Shown in pieces: positions 1-6,393 of a stretch of DNA of 8,294 bases. Under the pieces are notes generated by a model that saw nothing but the letters and a program-made list of their open reading frames with translations, did no database searches and was not told where the DNA came from. Origin of the DNA: a bacterium (GTDB taxonomy: Bacteria; Krumholzibacteriota; Krumholzibacteria; LZORAL124-64-63); NCBI GenBank assembly GCA_030592025.1, contig JAUUZX010000042.1:1-8294 (forward strand), written 5' to 3'. Made by a program: the position numbers and the translations under genes. Numbering within the stretch: the first letter of the stretch is position 1; the number at the start of each line of letters is the position of its first letter.

Positions 1-1026
1 GGCCGCGGCGAGCGGCCGGTCGTAGCCGTGACGCCGACGCCGGAAGTGGTCCTCGACGGGCGCCTCCAATTGGACGCCCACGAGGGACTGACCCTGGCCC
101 AACTGCGGGGAGGGGACGAAGGCGCCTTCCGCGGCGAGGGCCGCATCATCGACGACGACGGTCATCAGGTGCCGGTGCTGGTCCAGACCAGCCCCATGCC
201 CGGCCGTGGGAAGGACGAGAGCTGGCTCGTGCTCGTCGTGGAGGACCTCCGTGAAAGCCGCATCATCGAGTCGGAGAAGCTGCGTTCGGACCGTCTCGAG
301 GGGCTCGTTGAGATGTCGGCCACCCTGGCCCACGAGATCCGCAACCCTCTCATGGGCCTCAGCGCCCAGGCCGAACTCCTGGCGGAACACCTGCCCGCCG
401 ACGATCCCCGCTGCCGCTACCTCGACGTGATCACCCGTGAGGTGGAGCGGATCAACGCCACCATCAGCCGCATGCTCAACTTCGTCCGGCCCTACGAACC
501 CAACCTGACGTCCACCGACCTGGAGGAGCTGGCCGCCGACGCCGTGGCCCTGGCGGAGCCCCGGGCGGAGGCGCGGCAGGTGAAGCTCGTGCAGGTGGCG
601 GCCGGGGCGGGGGAGTCTTTCCTCGCCGACGGATCGCAGCTCAAGCAGGTCGTCCTGAACCTCGTGCTCAACGCCATCGATGCGGCGCCGGTCGGGGGCA
701 CGGTCGGGGTCACCGTGAGGAGTGAGCCGGCCCTCGAATTGGCGAACACAGCCCAAGGAACCCGCCGACGCGCGCCGGGCCTCGTGTGCGAGGTGCGGGA
801 CGACGGTCCCGGTGTGGCGGAGGCCGATCGCGAGCGTATTTTTCGACCTTTCTACACGACCAAGAGTTCGGGCACCGGGCTCGGACTTTCCGTTTGCCAC
901 AAGATCGTGGCGGCCCACGGGGGCGAGATCTCCGTGCACCGCGACGGCGACGAAACCGTGTTCCGGGTCGCCCTGCCCGTCCGCCAGGACCAGCAGGGAA
1001 CGGCCCTCGAGGAGGAAGCCCGATGA
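1..1026 (+). CDS. PAS-type sensor histidine kinase, 5'-partial (NtrB/AtoS-like)
   Basis: The frame is open to the left edge (341 codons visible), so the gene begins upstream; the in-frame GTG at 28 lies inside a domain and is unlikely to be the true start. Visible residues 1-75 look like the C-terminal half of a PAS domain, including a run that reads like the final PAS strand (WLVLVVEDL). A short helical linker leads into a HisKA domain with H-box LAHEIRNPL; the phospho-acceptor is His111 of the visible part. The HATPase domain follows, with N-box LNLVLNAIDAA (Asn224), G1 DDGPG (267-271), F-box FRPFYTTK and G2 GTGLGL (from 291). All catalytic motifs are intact. No membrane segment is visible, but the missing N-terminus could hold one. 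Its stop overlaps the next gene's start (ATGA), so it is almost certainly the kinase for that regulator. The family is known to autophosphorylate on His and pass phosphate to an NtrC-type regulator; the signal cannot be read here. Confidence 0.93.
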   Translation, partial: GRGERPVVAVTPTPEVVLDGRLQLDAHEGLTLAQLRGGDEGAFRGEGRIIDDDGHQVPVLVQTSPMPGRGKDESWLVLVVEDLRESRIIESEKLRSDRLEGLVEMSATLAHEIRNPLMGLSAQAELLAEHLPADDPRCRYLDVITREVERINATISRMLNFVRPYEPNLTSTDLEELAADAVALAEPRAEARQVKLVQVAAGAGESFLADGSQLKQVVLNLVLNAIDAAPVGGTVGVTVRSEPALELANTAQGTRRRAPGLVCEVRDDGPGVAEADRERIFRPFYTTKSSGTGLGLSVCHKIVAAHGGEISVHRDGDETVFRVALPVRQDQQGTALEEEAR

Positions 1027-2456
1027 AGTCGAGGATCCTGATCGTGGACGATGAGGCGACCATCCGCGCCTCGCTGCAGGAGAGTCTCACCGCCGACGGG
1101 TACGCTGCCGAAGTGGCCGAGACCGGGGAGGAGGCGCTGGCCCGTTGCCACGCCGACACCTTTGATCTGGTGCTCACGGATCTGCGGTTGCCGGGGGTTT
1201 CGGGCCTCGAGGTCCTGCAGGCCCTGCGCAATCAGGGCAACGCGACGCCGGTCATCATGATGACCGCCTACGGCGACGTGGACACCGCCGTCAGCGCCAT
1301 GCGCCTCGGCGCCTACGACTTCATCCGCAAGCCCTTCAAGCTCAGCGAGATCCGCAAGCAGGTGCGCGCCGCGTTGCGCGCGACCCCCGATCGCCACGTG
1401 GAGAAGACGAACGCATCCGCGGCGACCGCCACAGCGGCGGCCCCGGACCTGGATGGCCGCTACATGCGGATGATCCGCGCCTGCCCCGGACTCACCCGGG
1501 TGGGTAAGGTGCTGGAGAAGATCGGCGCCAGCCGCGCTGGCAACGACACGTCGATCCTCATTCAGGGCGACTCGGGGACGGGCAAGGAGATCATCGCACG
1601 GGCGATCCATGAAGTGAGCCAGGGCAGCAGTGACCGTTTCATGGAGATCAACTGTGCCGCCGTGCCGGAGACCCTGCTCGAGAGCGAGCTCTTCGGCTAC
1701 GAGAAGGGCGCGTTCACCGACGCCAAGAATCGCAAGGAAGGCCTCTTCGAGTTGGCCGGGAAAGGCACGATCTTCCTCGACGAGATCGGCGAGATGGGCA
1801 TCCTGCTGCAGAGCCGCCTGCTGCGGGTGCTGGAGAATCGCCGCTTCCGCCGGGTGGGGGGCAAGGATGATCTGGAGGTCAAGGCCCGCATCGTCGCCGC
1901 GACCAACCAGCGTCTGGACGAGTCCATAGCGGCGGGCACCTTCCGCAACGATCTCTACTATCGGTTGCAGGTGGTCGAGGTGGACATGCCTGCCCTGAAG
2001 GAGCGTCCCGAGGACCTCGAGGTGCTCATGAACGCCTTCATTCGGGAGTTCAACAGCCAGATGGGGATGGAGATGGAGCCCGTTTCGGCCGAGCTGGTGA
2101 AAACGCTCCAGCGCTACCCGTGGCCAGGCAACGTGCGGGAGCTGAAGAACGTCCTCAAGCGGATCATGATCCTCGAGGAGCCGACGGTCCTCGACGGGAG
2201 CCACTTCCCGCCCCACATCATCGAGGGGCGCAACCCGCGCAGCGCCTCGCGGCAGGCGGATTTCGGTCAGACGACGGGCCTGATGCCCCTGTCCGAGGTG
2301 GAGCGCCTGCAAATCCTTTACACCCTCGAGCAGACCGAGAACAACAAATCCAAGGCGGCGCGGATCCTCGGCATCAGTCGCCAGACCCTCAGGGAGAAGT
2401 TGCGCCAGTACGAGGAGGCCAGCGCGGGCGAGAAAGCCCTCGAAGCCGAGAGTTGA
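1023..2456 (+). CDS. NtrC-family sigma-54 response regulator with GAFTDA variant loop
   Basis: This 477-aa protein has the three-domain NtrC layout. The receiver domain (1-118) has acidic residues Asp9/Asp10, phospho-acceptor Asp53, Thr81 and Lys103. An Ala/Thr-rich linker (about 120-145) follows. The AAA+ domain has Walker A GDSGTGKE (182-189), Walker B TIFLDEIGEM (249-258), sensor-I AATNQ (292-296), an arginine-finger segment FRNDLYYRL (307-315) and WPGNVREL (367-374). The C-terminal Fis-type helix-turn-helix is at about 438-462. The sigma-54 contact loop reads GAFTDA (229-234), with Asp in place of the second Gly. The start at 1023 is chosen because it gives the canonical N-terminus MKSRILIVDDE and overlaps the kinase stop by 4 nt. 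The frame is open upstream to 786, but only because it lies across the kinase gene. It should act as a phosphorylation-dependent activator of sigma-54 promoters. Its targets are unknown; the promoter region after its terminator is one candidate. Confidence 0.94.
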   Translation: MKSRILIVDDEATIRASLQESLTADGYAAEVAETGEEALARCHADTFDLVLTDLRLPGVSGLEVLQALRNQGNATPVIMMTAYGDVDTAVSAMRLGAYDFIRKPFKLSEIRKQVRAALRATPDRHVEKTNASAATATAAAPDLDGRYMRMIRACPGLTRVGKVLEKIGASRAGNDTSILIQGDSGTGKEIIARAIHEVSQGSSDRFMEINCAAVPETLLESELFGYEKGAFTDAKNRKEGLFELAGKGTIFLDEIGEMGILLQSRLLRVLENRRFRRVGGKDDLEVKARIVAATNQRLDESIAAGTFRNDLYYRLQVVEVDMPALKERPEDLEVLMNAFIREFNSQMGMEMEPVSAELVKTLQRYPWPGNVRELKNVLKRIMILEEPTVLDGSHFPPHIIEGRNPRSASRQADFGQTTGLMPLSEVERLQILYTLEQTENNKSKAARILGISRQTLREKLRQYEEASAGEKALEAES

Positions 2457-2477
2457 GCCCCTGCTGAGAGTGCATAG

Positions 2478-2515
2478 GACCGGGGTTGCCCATGGGGGTG
2501 ACCCCGGTCTTTTTT
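2478..2515 (+). terminator. Rho-independent terminator after the first two-component operon
   Basis: A perfect 9-bp inverted repeat (GACCGGGGT at 2478-2486, ACCCCGGTC at 2501-2509) encloses a 14-nt loop and is followed directly by six T (2510-2515). It begins 21 nt after the regulator stop codon. This is a textbook intrinsic terminator and marks the boundary between the first kinase/regulator unit and the flagellar operon. Confidence 0.93.
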
Positions 2516-2827
2516 GCCGGTTCGCCCTGTTGATCCCTGGCAGATTCCTGGCCACCATGGCCGCGCAGGACCCGGCGGAAGGGCCTCCCAGCCTTCCCTG
2601 GGGCCTCGTTCCACGAGGCTATAGAGTCGATCGCCTCCGCTATGTTCTACCTGAAGAAACCTTCGTTACCGACTGCCATAAAGCAAAATAAGCGACCTTC
2701 AGTCATGATCGAAGAGCCTGCCCACAGGCCTCCTGCCTCCCGATGGCGCCCGCCTGGGCGGAGGGTACGGTCCTTGCCCTTCGCCGCGAGACATGGCAAT
2801 TCGTTCAACCAGCGGGAAAGATCGACC
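2516..2827. other. Intergenic region / leader of the flagellar operon
   Basis: This gap of 312 nt has no convincing gene. It contains a sigma-54-like element (2538-2552) and an AT-richer patch at about 2640-2710 that stands out from the GC-rich surroundings and could hold another promoter. Three small perfect hairpins are visible: 2603-2619 (7-bp stem GCCTCGT/ACGAGGC, TCC loop), 2716-2729 (5 bp) and 2747-2760 (5 bp). None is followed by a T-run, so they are not intrinsic terminators. A short inverted repeat GGCCA/TGGCC (2550-2562) overlaps the -12 end of the sigma-54-like element. I found no sequence I recognise as a known riboswitch. The frame of the next gene is open back to 2642, but that extension is Arg/Pro-rich, resembles nothing I know and would bury the signal peptide. 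Confidence 0.6.
2538..2552 (+). promoter_or_regulatory. Candidate sigma-54 (-24/-12) promoter
   Basis: TGGCAG-N5-TGGC matches the sigma-54 consensus TGGCAC-N5-TTGC at 8 of 10 informative positions, with the essential GG and GC at the correct spacing. It lies 23 nt after the terminator and upstream of the flagellar operon, where such a promoter would be expected given two sigma-54 activators in the window. Transcription would start near 2564, leaving a leader of about 260 nt, which is long. In GC-rich DNA a match of this quality can arise by chance, so this is a candidate only. Confidence 0.45.
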
Positions 2828-3913
2828 ATGATGCGTGAGCGAGCACAGCGGAGACCCGGCGTCGTGGCGGCGGCCGTCCTGGCCACGGCCCTTCTGTTGG
2901 GGACCGGCATGGCCTCGGAAACCGGTTGGTCCGGAGCCGAGCGCATAGGCTACCTGGAGTGGCTGCACTCCCTCGAACAGACTGTCGCCGGACGGGAGGA
3001 CGCGGGCCAGGAAGAGCAACTCGTGCTCTTCCCCTTCGACCGGCCCCGCTGGACGCAGGACGAGAACCAGCCCTACCGTCATCTGGCCATCAGCAAAGCC
3101 GTCATCGAACTGGAGGAGGTGTGGACGGACCGCGAAAACGGACCGTCGGCCCTCGTCGCTTTGGCCAACGCCCGCAATTACGTCCACCTGAGCGAATACG
3201 ACAGCGCCCTGGTCTGGTACGAGCTCACGAACCGCATGGACAAACGCGGGCAGTTCGAGGAGACCGTGGCGCGGGAAGCGCTCGCCGCGGCGTTGGCTGC
3301 CGGCGATTCCCTCTCCGCCGCTCGCAGCCTGACCAACACTCTCGGCACCCAGAATCTGGAGGACCGCGCCGACGAGGTCGTCGTGGCCTACCGCTGGCTC
3401 CTGACGAATCGCGACGCCCGTTCCGTGGATCATCTCAACGCCAAGATTGCCACCAAGGACTCCCTGCTCACGCCGCGCCTGCGCTTCTGGTACGCCAGGG
3501 GTCTCGCGTGGCGCGGCGAGCACGACGCCTGCCTCGTCCAGATCTACCGCCTCGTGCGGGACGGTGGCCTGAGCCACGGCTTGAGCGAGGACGAGCGGAC
3601 ATGGGTCATCGCCATCCTGCCGGATCTGCACCTGCTGTCCGGGGATCTGAACACCGCCCGGAAGATCTACCGGGTGCTGGCCGGGTCCAGCCTGGAGGAA
3701 CTCTCCATGTGGGGCACCAACCAACTGGCGGGGACGTCCTACATGCAGGCGGATTACGCCGGGGCCGTCGAGGGGTACCAGCAGGTGTGCGACGGCAAGC
3801 GTTTCGGCGCCTGGCAGGACCGCGCCTGCGCCCAGCTGGCCATGGCCAAGAACCTGAAACGCATTCGTGCGGAGGGCGAGCCCTATGGCACCGCTTCCTT
3901 CTATGACCATTAG
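2828..3913 (+). CDS. Exported TPR-repeat protein of unknown function
   Basis: I do not recognise this as a named family. The 361-aa product begins with a Sec-type signal peptide: basic residues 3-9, a hydrophobic core at about 12-25 and a likely cleavage site after GMA (27-29). The mature part is mostly helical with about five TPR-like units at roughly 108-138, 144-173, 216-246, 258-288 and 292-322, seen as repeated small/aromatic patterns such as YDSALVWYEL and GDLNTARKIYRVL. There is no second membrane segment and no lipobox. ATG 2828 (or the adjacent in-frame ATG 2831) is chosen because GGGAAAG lies 7 nt upstream and the signal peptide then sits at the N-terminus. The protein should be periplasmic, probably as a protein-binding scaffold. 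It is the first gene of the flagellar operon, and its end overlaps the FlgN-like gene. A role in building or stabilising the basal body is inferred from position; exported TPR proteins such as PflA serve the Campylobacter motor, but I see no specific homology. Confidence 0.82.
   Translation: MMRERAQRRPGVVAAAVLATALLLGTGMASETGWSGAERIGYLEWLHSLEQTVAGREDAGQEEQLVLFPFDRPRWTQDENQPYRHLAISKAVIELEEVWTDRENGPSALVALANARNYVHLSEYDSALVWYELTNRMDKRGQFEETVAREALAAALAAGDSLSAARSLTNTLGTQNLEDRADEVVVAYRWLLTNRDARSVDHLNAKIATKDSLLTPRLRFWYARGLAWRGEHDACLVQIYRLVRDGGLSHGLSEDERTWVIAILPDLHLLSGDLNTARKIYRVLAGSSLEELSMWGTNQLAGTSYMQADYAGAVEGYQQVCDGKRFGAWQDRACAQLAMAKNLKRIRAEGEPYGTASFYDH
3871..3876 (+). promoter_or_regulatory. Ribosome binding site deciding the FlgN-like start
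   Basis: GGAGGG lies inside the end of the TPR gene, 8 nt before ATG 3885. The alternative ATG at 3903 has only pyrimidine-rich sequence before it and no Shine-Dalgarno match, so 3885 is preferred. The arrangement implies translational coupling with the TPR gene. Confidence 0.6.
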
Positions 3914-4280
3914 TCACGGCAGCCCCGAGCGCCGGCTTCTCGACGGGCTCATCAGCCTGTATGGCGAGGAGCGTCGGCTCTACCTGCAGGTGCTCGAATT
4001 GTCGCACCGGCAGGGGCAGATCGTCCGTCAGGGCGGCGCCTTCAGCGAAGTGCGCGCGGTCCTCGAGGAAAAGAAGGGCTGCCTGAACATGATCAGCCGC
4101 CTCGATCAGACGGAGCAGACGCGCAAGGCGGCCTGGATGGAGGGCCGTCACCGTTGGTCCGCGGCGGCCAAGGCCGAACTCCACGCCGCGTTGGCCACGG
4201 TCACCACGGTTATCGAGGAGATCATGGACTGCGAAGAGAAGAACGACCTGGACCTCATCGCCCGCACCCAGGAGATGTGA
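3885..4280 (+). CDS. FlgN-like flagellar export chaperone (putative)
   Basis: This small, helical, cytoplasmic protein has 131 aa, in the usual FlgN size range of about 140. From about residue 18 it shows the FlgN-style pattern: an amphipathic helix LYGEERRLYLQVLELSHRQ (25-43), then a short turn and EVRAVLEEKKGCLNMISRLD (55-74), then a second long helical region to the end. FlgN-family proteins bind the hook-junction proteins FlgK and FlgL and deliver them to the flagellar export gate; some also influence regulation. The call rests on pattern, length and context, because the family is poorly conserved; a FliT-like protein or an unnamed coiled-coil adaptor is possible. With the chosen start it overlaps the TPR gene by 29 nt; a start at 3903 would give 125 aa and an 11-nt overlap. 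Its stop overlaps the kinase start (TGATG), so the two are probably translated together. Confidence 0.62.
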   Translation: MAPLPSMTISHGSPERRLLDGLISLYGEERRLYLQVLELSHRQGQIVRQGGAFSEVRAVLEEKKGCLNMISRLDQTEQTRKAAWMEGRHRWSAAAKAELHAALATVTTVIEEIMDCEEKNDLDLIARTQEM

Positions 4281-5002
4281 TGCGCGGTTGCCTGAAGCCG
4301 GAACCGGGACACGAGGAGCGGAAGCAGGGAGCCGAAGGGCGCCTGCTGCGCGGCTATCTCCACAAGACCAGCAACACCCTGTGCGGCATCAAGGGCTACG
4401 CGAGCCTCATCGCGCGCACAACCGAATCGTCCGTCGACAACGCGCGATGGGCCGAGAAGATCATCCGCGAAGTCGAACGCATGGAGGCGGTCTTCCGCGC
4501 CGTCGGCGACCTCACGACCGCCCACGTGCCGGGCCCCGCGGACGGTGTCCTGGCCGACGTGGTCGCCCGCGCCTGCGCCGACGCCTGCTGCCGCCACCGG
4601 GAACTGGACATCGTCGTGGGCCCGGTACCCGACGCTCCGACCCTGCTGCCCGCGGCCGACCTGGCCCTGGTGCTGGCGGAATTCCTCGACAACAGCGCCG
4701 AGGGCCGGGACGGACACCCTGGGCCCGTGCGCGCGCAGATCACCTTCGCGGTGCAGCCCACCGGACGGGTGACCATGACCTGCGACGATGACGGTCCCGG
4801 CGTGCTGCCGAACCTGCTGCCCAAGGCGGCCGAACCTTTCCTGACAACAAAGAACGACCGCCCCGGAATCGGACTCACGAGGGTGGAGACCCTCATGGAC
4901 ATGTACGACCTGGCCTGGCACCTGCGACCCGGCGACGGGGGCGGCACCGCCGCGACCTGCGAAGTCGCTGTCTGGCCCACGGACGGAGCCCAAGATGACT
5001 GA
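4280..5002 (+). CDS. Small soluble sensor-less histidine kinase (FlgS/FleS-like role)
   Basis: The 240-aa product has only about 22 residues before its dimerisation helix, with no PAS, GAF or membrane region. The H-box is divergent: LHKTSNTLCGIKGYASLI, with His28 as probable phospho-acceptor; His and the Asn four residues on are kept, but the usual HE-[IL]-RNPL core is not. The ATPase domain follows: a weakened N-box LVLAEFLDNS (Asn138 kept), G1 DDDGPG (169-174), F-box EPFLTTK (185-191) and a shortened G2 PGIGL (195-199). It therefore probably binds ATP and autophosphorylates, but differs from standard kinases. ATG 4280 follows AGGAG at 4270-4274 and overlaps the FlgN-like stop; the open frame upstream lies within that gene. 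It overlaps the next regulator by 8 nt. Soluble kinases of FleS, FlrB and FlgS activate flagellar sigma-54 regulators; by context this one should act on the adjacent regulator. The input signal presumably comes from a partner protein. Confidence 0.85.
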   Translation: MRGCLKPEPGHEERKQGAEGRLLRGYLHKTSNTLCGIKGYASLIARTTESSVDNARWAEKIIREVERMEAVFRAVGDLTTAHVPGPADGVLADVVARACADACCRHRELDIVVGPVPDAPTLLPAADLALVLAEFLDNSAEGRDGHPGPVRAQITFAVQPTGRVTMTCDDDGPGVLPNLLPKAAEPFLTTKNDRPGIGLTRVETLMDMYDLAWHLRPGDGGGTAATCEVAVWPTDGAQDD

Positions 5003-6389
5003 CGGGAGACTGGCAACCATGGCGAACAAGCGCACCATCCTGGTCGTGGACGATGAGCAGTCCATGCGCGACTTCCTCGAGGCCTCGCTGACCGCTACGC
5101 ACAAGGTCCACACGGCCAGCAACGGCAACGAGGCCCTGACGGTGCTCCACAGGGAGAAGATCGACCTTGTGCTGTCGGACATCCAGATGCCGGGCAAGGA
5201 CGGCATGGCGCTGCTGGCCGCGATCTGCGAGATGCCGGCGCCGCGGCCCCAGGTCATCATGATGACCGCCTTCGGCACCATCGAGCAGGCCGTCGACGCG
5301 ACCCGTCACGGGGCCGTGGATTACCTCACGAAACCCTTCGGCCTCGAGCAGCTCGAGCACGTTCTCAAGCGTGCCCGCGAGTTCGAGACCTTGCGCCGCG
5401 AGAACAAGAGCCTGCGGCGGAACGTGGCCAGCCGCTCCGAGAAGCACGGCCTCCTGGGTAACCACCCATCCATGCAGCGCCTCCACGAAAAGATCGCCAT
5501 GTTGGCCCAGTCCCGGGGGACCGTCCTGCTCCAGGGCGAGAGCGGCACCGGCAAGGAGGTCGTCGCCCGGGCGATCCACGTTTCCGGCAACCGCAGCGAT
5601 GGCCCCTTCATCCGTATCAACTGCGCGGCCATCCCCGAGACGCTGCTCGAATCGGAGCTCTTCGGTTACGAACGGGGCGCGTTCACCGGCGCCGTGCAGG
5701 CGCGCAAGGGCAAGTTCGAACTGGCCGACGGCGGGACCCTTCTGCTGGACGAAATCAGCGAGATGCCCTTCGCCATGCAGGCCAAACTGCTGCGGGTGCT
5801 GCAGGAGCGCGAGTTCATGCGCCTGGGCGCCAAGTACGCGACCCGCACCGACGTGCGCATCCTCGCCACCACCAACCGCGATCTGCAGCAGGCGATCCGG
5901 GACGGCAACTTCCGGGAGGACCTCTACTACCGGCTGAACGTCATCCCGTTGCACATCGCGCCCCTGCGCCAGCGCAAGGAGGACATCCCCGAGCTCGCCG
6001 CGCACTTTTGCCAGAATTTCTGCGCCGAGAACGGGAAGCCCCTCATGACCATCACCGAACGGGCCATGCGCAGCCTCATGGCCATGGACTGGCCGGGGAA
6101 CGTGCGGCAGGTGCAGAACGTCATCGAACGGGCCGTCATCATGACCACCGGGGACGTCCTGGACGAGGAGAGCCTCGGCCTCCTCGAGGAGCTCAACGGT
6201 ACCCAGCCCACGGCAGGCCTCAACAGCGACATGACCCTGAAGGACATGGAGCGGGAACTCATCCTGCGCAAGCTCGAGACCACCCGCGGCAACCGCACCC
6301 AGGCGGCCCAGGAACTGGGCATCAGCGTGCGGACACTGCGGAACAAACTGAACCTCTACACGCACCAGGGCGTGTCGATCCCGGGATGA
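4995..6389 (+). CDS. NtrC-family sigma-54 flagellar response regulator (FlrC/FleR/FlgR-like)
   Basis: This 464-aa protein has a complete NtrC-type layout. The receiver domain has Asp19/Asp20, phospho-acceptor Asp62, Thr91 and Lys113. The AAA+ domain has Walker A GESGTGKE (181-188), an intact sigma-54 loop GAFTGA (228-233), Walker B TLLLDEISEM (248-257), sensor-I ATTNR (291-295), arginine-finger segment FREDLYYRLNV (306-316) and WPGNVRQ. A Fis-type helix-turn-helix lies at about 432-455. ATG 4995 has GGAG 6 nt upstream and overlaps the kinase stop; ATG 5019 (product starting MANKRTILVVDDE) is an equally normal alternative with GGGAG 10 nt upstream. It is the natural partner of the preceding kinase. 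Being 4 nt before flgB, it is probably a flagellar-class activator like FlrC, FleR or FlgR, which switch on hook and basal-body genes with sigma-54. Whether it activates its own operon or only later operons cannot be told here. Confidence 0.93.
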   Translation: MTDGRLATMANKRTILVVDDEQSMRDFLEASLTATHKVHTASNGNEALTVLHREKIDLVLSDIQMPGKDGMALLAAICEMPAPRPQVIMMTAFGTIEQAVDATRHGAVDYLTKPFGLEQLEHVLKRAREFETLRRENKSLRRNVASRSEKHGLLGNHPSMQRLHEKIAMLAQSRGTVLLQGESGTGKEVVARAIHVSGNRSDGPFIRINCAAIPETLLESELFGYERGAFTGAVQARKGKFELADGGTLLLDEISEMPFAMQAKLLRVLQEREFMRLGAKYATRTDVRILATTNRDLQQAIRDGNFREDLYYRLNVIPLHIAPLRQRKEDIPELAAHFCQNFCAENGKPLMTITERAMRSLMAMDWPGNVRQVQNVIERAVIMTTGDVLDEESLGLLEELNGTQPTAGLNSDMTLKDMERELILRKLETTRGNRTQAAQELGISVRTLRNKLNLYTHQGVSIPG

Positions 6390-6393
6390 TGCC

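Noticed and set aside
786..1022. N-terminal extension of the first regulator
   Set aside because: It lies fully within the kinase gene in another frame and is Arg/Pro-rich; ATG 1023 gives the normal receiver-domain N-terminus.
852..2558. Long open frame on the minus strand (568 codons) opposite the first regulator
   Set aside because: The + strand frame encodes a complete NtrC-type protein with all motifs. The antisense frame is a by-product of high GC and codon bias and shows only low-complexity His/Leu/Arg-rich sequence.
2470..2691. 73-codon open frame just after the first regulator
   Set aside because: It runs through the intrinsic terminator and the candidate promoter, has no clear ribosome site, and its product has no recognisable pattern.
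2699..3910. Long open frame on the minus strand (403 codons) opposite the TPR gene
   Set aside because: The + strand product has a signal peptide, TPR-like pattern, ribosome site and operon overlap; the minus-strand product has none of these.
6316..6330. GG-N10-GC sigma-54-like spacing before flgB
   Set aside because: Outside the GG and GC it matches the consensus poorly, and it lies in the helix-turn-helix codons of the second regulator; chance is likely in such GC-rich sequence.
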